Assembly (NCBI GenBank): GCA_002118135.1
Contig: BDIU01000039.1
Coordinates: 310,001-374,000 of the forward strand
Origin: Trebouxia sp. TZW2008
Lineage: Eukaryota > Chlorophyta > Trebouxiophyceae > Trebouxiales > Trebouxiaceae
Length of the DNA stretch: 64,000 bases
Direction: 5' to 3'
The notes under the pieces are model-generated. The model saw only the letters and a list, made by a program, of their open reading frames with translations. It was not told where the DNA came from and searched no databases. Shown here in pieces: positions 23,724-34,935 of this stretch (position 1 is its first letter; each line of letters begins with the position of its first letter). A program made the position numbers and the translations under genes.

Positions 23724-25846
23724 AAAAGCTCATTTAGTTATCACCTTGAGCGCAGCTAAAGTCATACGCTGTTGTCCCAAACACCATCTCTTTGCATGGG
23801 CAGACAATTGCGCTGCTGAGAACGTGCTGTTACTGAACAGGCAGGCGCTTGCTCTGCTAGGGATGTCTTATTGCACAGGCAGATGCTTGCCTTGTTGAGA
23901 ATGTCAGCTTGTCGCACGGGCAAAAGGGTGTTGCGCCAAGGATGCTATCTTCGCGCACAGGCAGACAATTGCTCTCCTGGCAATGGCATGCACAGCCTGT
24001 TATTGTATAGGCAGATATCTTGTTTATGCTGCTGAAAACGTTTCCTGAATGCACAGGCAGGTGTTTACTTTGCTGAGATTGTTGTTTTGTTGCACAAGCA
24101 CATGAGTCTTGTGCTGGGAGTTTTTTCGTTCTGCTGGCTGTCAATTGTCTGTGTAACAGCCGTGAACTTGCTGTGCAGAGGTTGTTTTCTTGTTGCACAT
24201 GCAGATGAGTGCTGTAACCTCTTGTTGCACAGAAAGACAGTTGCTGTGCTAGAAAACTCCATTTGCCGCTCAGGCAGACAGTTGATGTGCAAAGGATGTC
24301 TTCTAACAACTGCTGTGCTGACAATCATATTCTGTTGCACAGTCAGATGAGCCAGAGGCAGCTCCAGAGGCCAGCACAACCAGCAAGTCTGGTACAACCG
24401 GCAGCAGCCGCTTTGCTTACAACATGTTGACTGAAGATGAAGCTGTGAAGGCACCTGGGGTCACCAGGGGCAAGGACGGGCATGTCTCCCTAGGCAACAA
24501 CGACTTCTTCAGCAATCCCCTGGGCAACACCTCCTCCAGCAAAACGTAAGCTGCTGCTTGCTGTGCAGTCAATGCCAACTTTTGATGCAGGGATTTCATG
24601 CTGTCACATGGGCAGCTTATGTCTGCTTTGTGGTGATACAGATATCAAAGTCAAAATAGCAATGTTTAGGGTGGAATTGGGTGCTGGGTCTGGTGAGCGC
24701 CATTGTTTGGTGTGCAGTCAATGCAAAATTTTGAAGCAGAGGTCACAGCAGCAAATGTGCAGCTAATGTCTGTTGTGTGGTGCTACAAACGTGCATTGTT
24801 GTGAATGGTTTTGGGCATCAGGTCAACAGGTCGTGGGGTTGATGGGCTCAGTTGTATGCCTACGCTGACATTGTTTGGTGTTTGTGTCTTTGAATCTGTG
24901 GTGTCTGTCCAAGCACGAAGGTCTCTTCTGATGCCTCGCATCAAGCATCAAAAGTATGTTTTGCTTGCATCTGCAAGCATTGCATCTTTGCCTGCAAAGC
25001 ATTTCCCGATGTATAATGCAGGTCGGGCAATTTGGGAAGGGCAGCCAGCAACCCCACAAGCCAAGCAGCAACAAATGCTGATGACGCGCAGCGGCGATTT
25101 GGCAATGCCAAGTCTATCTCATCGTCCATGTATGATGAAGATGCCAACAAAGCCAATGACTATGAAAAGCAAGCTATGCTGTCCAAGTTTTCGGTGAGAT
25201 GTCACATCACTGGCATGACTTTCTGCAATCAGCACAATCTTGTCTGCCAATCAATGTACCATGACTACAGCTCACATGCAACTTTATAATGCCAGAAGAT
25301 CTGTCTTCCTTGAGTGTGCAGATTTGTGCTGCACTTTAGGCATTCACAGTATGCAAGCTAGTATGCAAGTGACGTTGCTCATGCAGAGCTTGATGGTATG
25401 CAGTGGACTTTTTCTGTCTTGTAATGACAGCACAATTGGAAACCAATGGCTGCATCCCAGCATTGCGCATCCCAGCATTGCGCTGTCATTACATTGACAT
25501 TGTCCTTACCCTCAATGTCCTTAGGAAGAGAAAGCTACTGTATACTTGCATGCAAACGCGGTATTGTGCTCAGCAATGCTTGTCTTTTGGCATTGCTAGA
25601 CGCGAGTTTGTGTTGCAGGGTGCAACCTCTATATCTTCAGCTGACTATTATGGGCGTGAGGAAGGTGGCAGCAACAGTGGGCCTGGTGGCATGAGCACAG
25701 ACTTTGATGCAAATGAGCTGGTCAACAAGCTCTCCTACCAAGCTCGCCAAGATGCTCAACAACTCAAGAGCATGGCCACAACAGCCGGCCGCAAACTCTC
25801 CAACTTGGCTTCTAACTTCATGAAAGACTTGCAAGGGGGTTACTAG
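20347..25846 (+). CDS. ADP-ribosylation factor GTPase-activating protein, ArfGAP2/3 type
   Basis: Seen: nine exons: 20347-20409, 20626-20744, 20852-20891, 21058-21147, 21381-21663, 23071-23237, 24343-24545, 25022-25193 and 25619-25846. They total 455 codons with the stop, all in phase. The start is [20 protein letters not shown]. The zinc finger CFDC, 16 residues, then CLAC (C-x2-C-x16-C-x2-C) is followed by [13 protein letters not shown] with the catalytic Arg, then [17 protein letters not shown] and [10 protein letters not shown]. The tail has [11 protein letters not shown] and [12 protein letters not shown], the repeated SIS motif of ArfGAP2/3 and plant AGD8-10. Family knowledge: it stimulates GTP hydrolysis on Arf1 during COPI vesicle formation at the Golgi. 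Exon 7 uses CACAG/TCAGATGAG, chosen by phase. Introns 5-7 hold repeats. Confidence 0.93.
22054..22560 (+). repeat. Tandem repeats in ArfGAP intron 5
   Basis: About 22164-22330 and 22390-22545 are a tandem pair some 225 bp apart. They share AGCATGCTTGAGCAGGCAT, TAGGGCTGA-GGCAAGCTTG and TTGACAG-TGCATT. A weaker piece recurs near 22740-22815 (CATAAGCAAGCA, GAGCTG-TGTGGC). Smaller pair: GAGCCTTTAGCTGTT at 22059 and 22119. These do not obviously match an exon of the gene. Confidence 0.75.
22541..22712 (+). repeat. Dispersed repeat, copy 1
   Basis: About 170 bp in ArfGAP intron 5, similar to 54920-55090 in a DHX16 intron. Shared stretches include AGGTGTGTGTGGC-CAAGTC, CAGGCAGGCTTGT, a TCAGA-AAAACAA-like run, TCATTCCA and TGGAGGG. 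No clear terminal inverted repeats or target duplications were seen. It is the only non-local repeat I found in the window and could be a short mobile element remnant. Confidence 0.7.
23238..24342 (+). repeat. Exon-edge copies filling ArfGAP intron 6
   Basis: Donor-side copies of the exon 6 end (GAGGAACAAGCGCCGCCA, CTG/GTGAGCC) lie at about 23497-23545 and 23648-23700. Each is preceded by GCTGCTG runs and a TGAAGT-AT-C box. From about 23790 to the next exon at 24343, a 50-80 bp element built on TTGCACAG(G/T)CAGA(C/T), the exon 7 acceptor and first bases, is repeated some eight to ten times with decay. The CTG runs at 23368-23397 and 23692-23722 create long alanine- or leucine-rich open frames that are not genes. 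Confidence 0.8.
24560..24790 (+). repeat. Tandem pair in ArfGAP intron 7
   Basis: 24563-24640 and 24716-24790 resemble each other: GCAGTCAATGC-AA-TTTTGA-GCAG, then CAGCT-ATGTCTG and TGTGGTG-TACA. Spacing is about 150 bp. Confidence 0.65.
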
Positions 25847-27304
25847 ACCTCAGATGCTGTTATCTCTGCTGCGCAAACACCATTGCAAGTTCTGTTTCTC
25901 ATGGGACTTGCAAACACATTCATAGGAATGTGGGTGCCATTGCTGCAGCTGTGTCTTTAAACTGTTAGCTGTGCTGGAGGCATCAGCAAAGCTTCAGCAC
26001 CTGATTTAGTATTGTGATATGATTGAAGTCCTCCTTAAAATGCTGGCGCTGTGCATCAGCTCAGACAGCATCCAGTCAAGTCTATATGACAAATTTACTG
26101 CGTGTCAGCTCTACTCAAAGGTTGCGTTCACAGATACACTTTCTCGCATCCTTGATCGCATTTCAGAGGTTGATTAAGCTTGCATGTCTATCAGCTTTGC
26201 CGAGCACTCCGTCATCTGACTAGTCATCTCAATGTATGCACAGGTTTTACTTCGTGGTTGATTTGGTCACAGCGATCTTGCCTTGAGAGGTCCACTGATT
26301 TTAGCATCTCTTCCTAACAGCTTGCTCTGAAACCAGAGGCGCTGACATGAGTGCCATCGAAGCTGAAATGGCTGTGTTGAGCTGCTCATAGACAAATCTT
26401 GCTAAGTCAAATGTTTACTTGGCCGCACACAATTGACTTATGTTTTCGGTGCAAAGCGTTCCTGTCAGTTTCAAGCTCTTTGCAGCGATCTTTCCTGGTG
26501 TTAAACGCTGGACCAGCCTCTGCGGGCGAGCAACAGCACACGCTTCAAGCCTGCCTTGCTGTCAGCCATGTTTGAACGCCCGCTGCGTGTTGCAGAAAAA
26601 CTCTTTCTACTTCTCGACTTTCAGCGAGTACGTCGCGTATGCTTACTTTTGACCACGCGAGTGAGATTCGGTCTTCTTCAGTTCTAAGTGATTTGGCGGA
26701 CGCAGGTCTCAGCTGTACAGCGGTGCTCGTGGTCAGCGTATCAACAGTCCGGATACAGACCCCCTTGCGGCTGGTTCGAGTGAACTGCGCCAAACATCCC
26801 TCGTGCGCAAGCAATCACTTCAGGTGAAAAGCTCACCCTTATGTGACCCTGAGACTTGCTCAGGGCAAGACGGCAGCCTGATGTCATGCACACTTTCCTT
26901 GCGCGCCACTCAAGAAGAAGAGTTTTTGAAGTCTGTTGAGCAGCATTGAGCATCTTTATATTCCGGAAGTCCGGACTCAGCTGCCAAGCATCGCTTCGCT
27001 GCGTCCGACAGAGCGGAAGCGCGGTGACCAGGTAAAGGAATTAGATTGAATGACAAAACTTGCTTGCATCACTTCTGGCATTGACGGTTAAGGTCTCGGC
27101 GTGTACGCTTAGACAAACCTCAATAGGTCAAGCTTGATTTCGTGGACTACGCGCACCAATCATCACAGACCAGGCCTTGCTAGAGGTCGAATTTGTTTAC
27201 TGGGTGCTGAGCTACTACGGAGCCTATCAGTAGCAATGCTGTAGCTCGCGCGATTGACGGCCTGCTGCAGCTAAGTCGGACGCCGGTTATTTTCTATACA
27301 AGCG
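25847..27304. other. Intergenic between ArfGAP and rhomboid genes
   Basis: The ArfGAP 3' UTR is followed by a CpG-richer stretch from about 26500 that should hold the rhomboid promoter and 5' UTR. Short open frames on both strands match nothing I recognise. A 5' UTR intron is possible. No clear TATA box or repeat was seen. Confidence 0.45.
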
Positions 27305-30300
27305 ATGCGGCTTACCACCAGTGGCATCAAGCTCGGTCTCTTGTCCAGCTTCAACAGGAGGACTGAAGATGATTTGGACAATAAGACAGCTGCGGAAGCA
27401 GCCATCAGAGCAGTGCATGATGCAGAAGGCACAAACCAAACCTTCGAGACCATTGTAGAAAATGCGCTGCACAAGGAGACAGCAGCAGGCGTGCAGCATC
27501 ATAGGAAAAGCCCATCACGTGGTGCCAGCCTGGCCAATGTTCTTGGCAAGGCTCCCTCGTTCAAGAGGGCGACCTCTTTTGTCAAGAACCCCTCACTCCA
27601 GCGCAGCGTCTCAAAGTACGACTCAAGCAACCTTGCACACATGCGACAGTCCTTCCTGCATGTGGCAACATGCATCAGAATGTCGGCATTTATGATCAGT
27701 AATAATGGGTCTGCTTTGCCAAGTGCAACAAACTGGTTGGAGACAGTTGATTGCTCCTATACGTACCTAGCTGGGCCTGCTGAGCCTGCCTAGCATTTGA
27801 CTAGAATGAAAGAAACGGAATTGCAGCAACAACTGGATAAGAAATCAAAGTCTGACTTGCTCAGAAGCTTGTGCTGGCGCTTCAGGGTCAACCACTATCT
27901 GTCCCTGGTTGTGGCTGAGAATCCACTTGAAGCGCACCGAGAGTACAAAAGACAGACTCAAGTAAGCGCTGCATGATGTGCATGGTTCTGCCTGATCCCA
28001 ACCCAACGTAGTCGTGACCCCAAAGTTTGAGCTATTCACAGCAAGAAGTTTTTGCTCATCAGCTGTCGTGTTGCAAGCATGACCGTAGCAAACAGACCGT
28101 TTTATATTGCAACCAAGTTTTGCAGTCACAGCTTGATGTGACTTTCATGCGTGCATCATCACTGCTGCTGGTTTGCTTGATGAGACTCATGCAGCCAATG
28201 GCCTTTGACCTCAGAAGGCAAGTGTATCACAACGCTTATACTGGTCTTGTCTGATAGTCTAACCATACCACTCCATGTCATTTGTCATCTGGTGCTGACA
28301 CAAGCACAGCTTCAAATCTGCATAGGTGCATCAGCATGTGCATAGGGAGTTATTAGTCAATTAGTCGGTCAATGAGTACTGTTCAGCAAAAGGCATCTGT
28401 ATCATTCAGTCGGGAGAAACATCATGGCATCTCATCTCGGCATCCTCCCGCCTTTGACGGTCATGAAGCGCCAGGGGCATCTGCATCACCACATAAGCTG
28501 GCTGTGGAAACGATCATGGCATTGCAGCATAGCATATCACTACCATAGGATCAATACCAGCAGTCAACAACCACGCATGCCAGCGTTCCTGAGTCTCTGC
28601 AGCCATCATGCAATGAGGGCTGTCATGTTCCACAACGCATGCAAATCGGCACCTTTCAGAAACATAAACATTTGATGTACCAGAACTCATGGTGTTGCAG
28701 GAGGATCTGCAGCTGGGCTCTGCGCTTTCACCCATCCACAGCGAAGGCGATATGGAGGAAGGTGCGCTTTGTGTCTGCAACCCTGTCACCTGCCTGTGCA
28801 TTCCAGCCAGCATATCAAGGCACAGGCAGCTGCATGCACTTCTCAACAACAACTCAAATTGCCTGTTGACCACGAGTGTTGTAGTTTGACCACAGCGAAG
28901 GGGTCACAGAAGAACGTGTGCTTGTGTTGCACATGCTACTCTTGAACCTGCATCTTCAACTTGAACATTGCTGCTTGGTCACGTGGATTTGTTGTCCATG
29001 TTAATGAAGGTTGCTCATTTGTATACACTGTGGTAGTGGGCATCTCATCTTGCACATTGACTGCAGACACTTATGAGCACTGGTGCTTGATTGCTGTCAC
29101 TCGGCCTGTAGAAACTAAGCAATCATCAATCGATCAATGGAAAGAATTTACAGTCTGGGGCAGGGAGCCAGATTCATCTCGTCTAGTAGTGTTACATCAC
29201 GCGTCAAAGGCAATGTCATGGTGGCCTCAACTCAATTGTGACTGCAAACTCAAGCAGCAGTGCGCACACATGCAGCAGCATGCACCTCAAAGTTAGCCAA
29301 GCAATGCTCAGACTCTTGCCCTGCAATTTGGTGCTGACGTCATGCAGGTGTGTTCAGAGAACGCGAAGAAGATGAGTGGATCAGGCAGCAGATCATTGAG
29401 CGGTGGCAGACCGCGGGTCGCAGCATTCTGTTCAGCATACGTATGGTCAGGAACGCCGAAACGCTAGGAGACAAATACGCCACTGGTGCTGAAAGGTCAG
29501 ACTTGACTGAGCCTTGATCTGCATTTGATTTCTCAGACTTTGACTCTGACTTCAAGTTTGCCCTCAAGATTCAACCTTGTGGCTAATGCTGCATTGCACA
29601 TTCAGTCAAACTATCACACTTGTCTGCTGCATTCACATCATTAAGGTTGCTGCAGCTTGGTTGACAGATTGCATGTGTGCTCATTCTTGCTCTTAGAGTC
29701 GGAATTGCCCGAGGAACATAATCACCACTTCCACAGCTGACTTTCACTTTGGCTACAAGGCTGTCAGCGTCATGTTTCTCATGACCATCAACGAATATCC
29801 CTCAGATGCAAGGGTGTGATAGGTCAGGCAGTTGCCAAGTCCTTATCACTGAATCAGCTGACTGTCTTGCTGTTTTCAGGTTTGAGGCAGTGGTGAAGCT
29901 AGAGATGACGTAGGCTGGCAACCCAGACATAAAAATGCTGATGAGTGCTCTAGTCTAGTACCAGAACAAGCAGTTTTACAACTTGTTCGACAGACTTGCC
30001 AGTGAGCTCTGAACCACCTGCAAGCATGCAAGCAATGATGCTCATGAGTGTTGAATGCTGCAGATTTGTTGCTGTTGTTGAGGTACAGATGGCATCGATT
30101 GGAAACCCAGACAAGGAGTTGCTGATGCGGGCTAGCAAGCTGTTTGTAATCATGATGATGAGCCGCAAGTGCTGCAGGTTTGTAACAACCATTGAGCTAG
30201 AGCTGGCGCTGACTTGTGATTTAGATAACCAGATGCTGATGTGGGCTAGCAAGCTTGCAAGCTATGATGACAATGAGCTGCGAGTGTTGCAGGTTTGCAG

Positions 30301-33300
30301 ATGTGGTGGAGCTAGAGATGGTGTTGACTGGCAACCCAGACAAGAACATGCTGTTGAGTGTTCTAATGCAGCGCTACAACAACCACTTCTGCAACTTTAC
30401 TCAGACACTCATCAATCTTCATCAATGCGCGAGCAATGGTGCTGATGAATGTTTGATGCTGCAGGTTTGCGGCTGTGGTGGAGTTGAGAGATGGCGTTGA
30501 CTGGCAACCCAGATAAGGAGATGCTGATGAGTGCTCTAGTGCAGCGCTGCAACAACCAGTCTTACAGCTTCTTTGACAGTTGTTGAGCACTTGCAAGCAT
30601 GCAAGCGATGGTGCTGATGAATGTTTGATGCTGCAGGTTTGCAGCTGTGGTGGAGCCAGAGATGGCGTTAACTGGTCATCAGACAACAAATTGCTGATGT
30701 GTGCTGTTTCAGCATCTCAAACCTTCAAGCATGTCAAAGAGAAAGCAGCTCTGCTCTAGAGCACACGTCAGTTTGGCAACTTCTTTGGCAGACTCAACAA
30801 TTTACTCATCACTCACAAGCAATGGCGCTGATGAGAGTTCGATGCTGCAGGTTTGCAGCTGTGGTGGAGTTAGAGATGGCGTTGACCGGCAACCCAGATA
30901 AGAAGATGCTGATGAGGGCGCTCGCCAGACGCCGCAACAACCAGTTCGACAACTTCTTTGAAAGGCTAATTAATGAGCTCTTCATCACTGGTGAGCACAG
31001 CGCAAAGACTGTCCTGACCTGCCAGCCGGGGCTGTAATGTCTGATGAAATAGACAGCTGTCTGCTTTTTCGTACTGTGCTTCTGCGTTGATGCTGATTTT
31101 GCTTCTTTGTGCATCAAAGGTGCTTACGTCCATCTACTTGGCCTGCTCCTTCAAAGCGCTGCTTATGGTCCAGATGTGTTAGATGGGCAATGCTATGCTG
31201 CCCACATTGCAATTCTCCTGTGCAGTGCTTGACTCCGTGCTGAATGGTCATTGTCCAATGAGCACTGGTTGGCAGTGCAGTTGTTGCGACAGGTGTGAGA
31301 CAGCCAAGGTGTAAGAACAAATTCATATGGTTATGAGGACGCAAGGCTCGCAAATCAACGGTAAACCAGAAAGAGCAACCAAATATGGGAGCAGTTCCCA
31401 AGCCATGACTGGGAACAAACGCATCCTTCTATCAGACTTAGTGAATGCTGCAACAGCTCACCTATGCGCCTGCAGGCGAGCGCATCTTTGACGCCTTTAC
31501 GCCCGCCAAGATGTACAAGCACAAGCTCTTCTTCACAACATGCTTCACAGCCATGATGTTCATCATCTTCTTCTACTGTGCGGCAGAGTACCCTATGTTC
31601 GTTCAACAATTCAGGACCATACCTGGGAATGAGGAAGCATTCAACTTTCCAACAGCCTGTTATGCTGGCACTAACTCCACTTACTACGGTCCACGTCAGA
31701 TGGAGCATTGGATTAGATCTGGGGTGAGTCATGATCGCTTCTCGCCTTGTCATTGTCTGCAAAATGCCTTTTGGTCTTCATACACTCCTTTCGACTTCAG
31801 TCATTCAATTCCATGGCAGCTGCAACGTCCATCTACTACATCATTGGCAGCAGGGTTTGCACATGCATGCGCTACAAAGCTCCTACGATGCTGTATTGCC
31901 CTATGCATTGCTTCAAAGGTCCAAGATGAGGCATTGCAAAGTATACAACGCTTGAACAAATAGCGGTCTCTGTAGAGACTCGTGGCGGATTTAAGCATGA
32001 TGTCAGTGTATGTTCATCGTGTCTACCTCTGACCGCAGGACAGCCTGTGATGTACTTGTATCGGAAGCATTGCAGCTGTTGTCATACATGCTACAGGTGA
32101 CTGGTTGGGGTAGCTTAGGTTTAGCCAATCTGGCAAAATAAGGACTTAAGCCACACACACCTAGCGACTTTGCCGGAAAGTGTCACATATCATCGTTGTT
32201 AACGTCTCTATCTGTGTTGAGACAAACTCTCAATGCAAACTCTGCAAACAGGGGGCACCATGGTGCTGCAACAATCATGCATGGAAAGCTTCAGGAAATG
32301 TTGTTGTTACTGTAACTATATATGCTGGGTCAAACTCTAAGTGGGCACTTTGCAAACAGGGGGCACCATGGTGCTTCAACAATCGTGCATGGTCACTGAG
32401 CACAGAGTACCTGATAGAGTGGGGCGCCCGCTGGGGACCTTACATGAAGAAAGAGCCCTACCGGTGGTTTTCAAGCATCCTCATTCACACCAGCTTTCAG
32501 CACGTGCTGTCCAACATGCTGCTGTTTGTGGTGCTTAGCTGGCAGATTGAGGAGAAGTATGGAGCCTGGAGAGTGGCCTTCATTTTCTTCTGGTCAGCTT
32601 TGGGAGGTGAGATCGCTCTTGTTTTTTTCACTGCTGTTCTCTTGACAACAGGCCTTCATCTTATTCAGGTTAGCTCTAGAAGGTGGCACCGCTGCTCTTT
32701 TTCTTGTCATGTCAATACTCATGAACCTATGTTGATCCTGTTGTTTTTGTTGCTGTGCTGTCAATTCAAGAGCAGTACAGAGCATGGAGAGTCGCCTCTG
32801 TCCTCTTCTGGTCAGCTTTAAGAGGTCAGACTGCAAAGGTTGCCTGCATTGTTGTGTTTGCAGTCAAAATTGTGAGCTTTGACCCGCGTTACAGTGGCTG
32901 TGCTATTCATGCTGCAGGTGATTTCTCTAGCAGAAAGATTCAAGACAGATGCACAGATTAGACAGGCCTGCTGCATTTGCAACTTGCTGTCACAGGCATG
33001 ATGAAAAGACAGGAATGAGAGCGTGGCTCTCTTTTGCAAGATTGCTGGATGTATGGCATGAACTGTATTTGCTGCAGGCACCGTCATGTTGGGAACAAGT
33101 ATATGACCTATGAGACAAGGGGTTGGACATGAGCTGTGCCTGCTGCTGTCATTCATTGCTGTCGCACCTGCCTCCATTGACATAAACTTAACCTTCAGAT
33201 TCATGTATCTCAGCAGTGTAGAGTGACGTTTATCTTGTCTGTCGACCTTGCTGTGCAAGAGAAAAGTCTTCTCTCTGATTTCGACGTATCAGTAGGCATC

Positions 33301-34844
33301 ATACACGCTGTTATTGCTGCAGGCAATTTCTTCAGCGGGGCATTTGAGGACCGGTGTGCAGCTGTCGCTGGGGCAAGCGGCGGCATCTTTGGCCTGCTGG
33401 GGCTTTTCATTGCTGATATGGTGCTCAACTTTGAGACGCTCACCAGGTACACACACCTGACTAGGTCATAATTTGAATCACCATTTTGGGTACAGCATAA
33501 TGAGTACCCAAACTCAATGCTGGGTCACAGCACAAGGCAAGTGGGGCATCTTTGGGCTCCTGGGCCTTTTCATTGCTGATATAGTGCTCAACTTTGAGAC
33601 CCTCACCAGGTACATCTACTATGATGGGTTATACACATAGATCACCATACATACATACAGTGCTGTTGGGAGACAGAACAACACAGGCTGTGCTCTTTGG
33701 CCTCCTGAGCCTTTGCATCGCTTTGCCAACATGGTCCTCAATCTTGAGACCCTTACCAGGTACACCTACTCCACATGGCATGGTCTAGGGTTGGCATGGT
33801 CTTGCACTACTGAAAAGACTCAGCCTTGCAGAACTTTAGTGTTGGTGCAGAATGCTGCATGCAGTCAGCTGATGGGCTGGCACATCTTTCCATCACTCTG
33901 CAGGGCTCTTTCGCACTTGGAGCCATGGTTGTCTTGGCTGATGCACTTGTATGCTTGTATCATTGTTTTCATCATCTGGGATGCACAGCAAGATGCTGAA
34001 ATGTAAATTCTCCTTCTGTGACTAGTAAGCTAGCAGTGCCTATTCAAGTTTTCAACAAGTCAAATATACCGACAGCTGTCTAGAGGGTTGCTGTCGCAGC
34101 CTGCTTGTTCGATTGGGTGAATGTGCTGCAATCATGCAGAATGACACTTGCTGTCAAAACATTTTGTTTGTGTTGCCACAACAAAGTCAAACTTATGCAA
34201 GCGAGAGCAGCAGCTTTTGCAGGCATGGTTCATGCAGCTGTCGCTCAGAAATCCATGTGGTGCTGCCCTGTTTGGAATCCCACAACTGTGCAGATTGCTT
34301 GTGTCCTTTGTGGCTAGCCCCCCATCAGCAAACACCTAAACAGCTTGCCTTTGCATGAGCTTTTGAACGCAACAGTCAGCTACGCTGTCCAAACACAAAA
34401 TGTAGAGGCAGTTTGATGGTCTGTCCACAGTCAATAGACAGTCTGTGACAGTCAACTGCCTCTGCAATCAAGGCAACAAACTCAATTGCTGCCTGCAAAC
34501 ACAAATTGTACGCTTTGTGTGTGCTGACTCAACACTGCGTCCCCCGCAGGCCCATTATGCGAGGCTTGCTCATGGTGGCCTTCCTCGTCTACTTCATTGT
34601 GACGGTATCCACAACAAATGTGGGCGTCTCAAACCTGTCACATGTTGGCGGTTTCATCTGTGGCCTATTCCCTGGTTTCCTGTTTCTGCCCAACTTACGC
34701 AGCGAAAGATGGGAAGCAGCACTGCCTCACATTGGTTTGTTTGTTGCCATTGGTGTGTTTATTGGCCTGCCTTGCTACTTTTACAAGAGAGTCCTACCTG
34801 CAATCATTGCGAGTGGCAGCTGTGACTATACATACCAGTTTTAA
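27305..34844 (+). CDS. Rhomboid family intramembrane serine protease with long N-terminal extension
   Basis: Seen: exons 27305-27661, 28701-28761, 29348-29495, 29699-29815, 30851-30990, 31476-31723, 32360-32606, 33323-33446 and 34550-34844 (TAA), 578 aa in phase. The first 280 or so residues are soluble and charged (ERWQTAGRSILFSIRMVRN, LARRRNNQFDNFFERL). Then comes a membrane segment near LFFTTCFTAMMFIIFFYCAA. The rhomboid core has HTSFQHVLSNM, the catalytic Ser in GASGGIFGLLG and the catalytic His in NLSHVGGFICG. Family knowledge: these proteases cut membrane proteins within the bilayer. Substrate and compartment are unknown. Exon 7 is set to GCAAACAG/GGGGCACC because that edge is duplicated upstream; a later start at 32408 also keeps frame. 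The donor of exon 4 (GT/GTGATA) was chosen by phase. Confidence 0.88.
28889..28930 (+). repeat. Partial copy of rhomboid exon 2 end
   Basis: CCACAGCGAAGGGGTCACAG followed by AGAACGTGTGCTTGTGT resembles the exon 2 end and donor at 28736-28775 (CCACAGCGAAGGCGATATGG then AGGAAGGTGCGCTTTGTGT). It lies downstream of the exon, on the donor side. Confidence 0.6.
29870..30850 (+). repeat. Tandem array of rhomboid exon 5 copies
   Basis: The working exon is 30851-30990. Six degraded copies precede it, each opening with a (T/C)TGCAG-GTTTG-like edge, at about 29874, 30058, 30172, 30287, 30460 and 30632. They share GTGGTGGAG(C/T)TAGAGATGGC, ACTGGCAACCCAGA, ATGCTGATGAGTGCTCTAGT and the ACAACTT-TT-GACAG end. 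The copies contain stops (TAG at 29910, TGA at 30006) or frame changes. Neighbouring copies are more alike than distant ones. All keep a plausible 3' splice site. Confidence 0.92.
32219..32359 (+). repeat. Tandem copy of the rhomboid exon 7 start
   Basis: 32232-32284 and 32345-32396 share GCAAACAGGGGGCACCATGG and the following AACAAT-(A/G)TGCATGG. Both translate as CKQGAPWC-NN-AW in the exon frame. The second joins the conserved STEYLIEWGARWGP directly, so it is taken as the working edge and the first as its upstream copy. Confidence 0.7.
32640..32840 (+). repeat. Donor-side copies of rhomboid exon 7 end
   Basis: 32760-32840 repeats the exon 7 end: GAGCAGTACAGAGCATGGAG, then TCTTCTGGTCAGCTTTAAGAG and GTCAGA in place of GGAG/GTGAGA. 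A fainter piece at 32660-32700 (GCTCTAGAAGGTGGCACCGC) may be an older copy. Confidence 0.75.
33480..33775 (+). repeat. Donor-side copies of rhomboid exon 8 end
   Basis: 33540-33612 is nearly identical to the end of exon 8 with its donor (GCATCTTTGGGCTCCTGGGC, CTCACCAG/GTACA). 33689-33772 is a second, more worn copy (CTTTGGCCTCCTGAGCCTTT, CTTACCAG/GTACACC). Both keep the CACCAG/GTAC-like donor and lack the catalytic Ser part. Confidence 0.88.
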
Positions 34845-34864
34845 GTCTAAGTCTACGGCCAATT

Positions 34865-34935
34865 CAGAATGTCAAGTTGCAGGTTGCAATGGTAGCTGTG
34901 AGCGTACATATCAGTCCTAAATCTGGGTCTATTTG
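34865..34935 (+). repeat. Copy of the rhomboid stop-codon region
   Basis: GGTAGCTGTGAGCGTACATA then TCAGTCCTAAATCTGGGTCT repeats the coding end at about 34811-34856 (GGCAGCTGTGACTATACATA then CCAGTTTTAAGTCTAAGTCT). The duplication therefore also reached the 3' end of the gene. Confidence 0.75.

Noticed and set aside
26440..27000. Possible gene in the CpG-richer region before the rhomboid gene
   Set aside because: Open frames are short on both strands, with no recognisable motif; better explained as promoter and 5' UTR.
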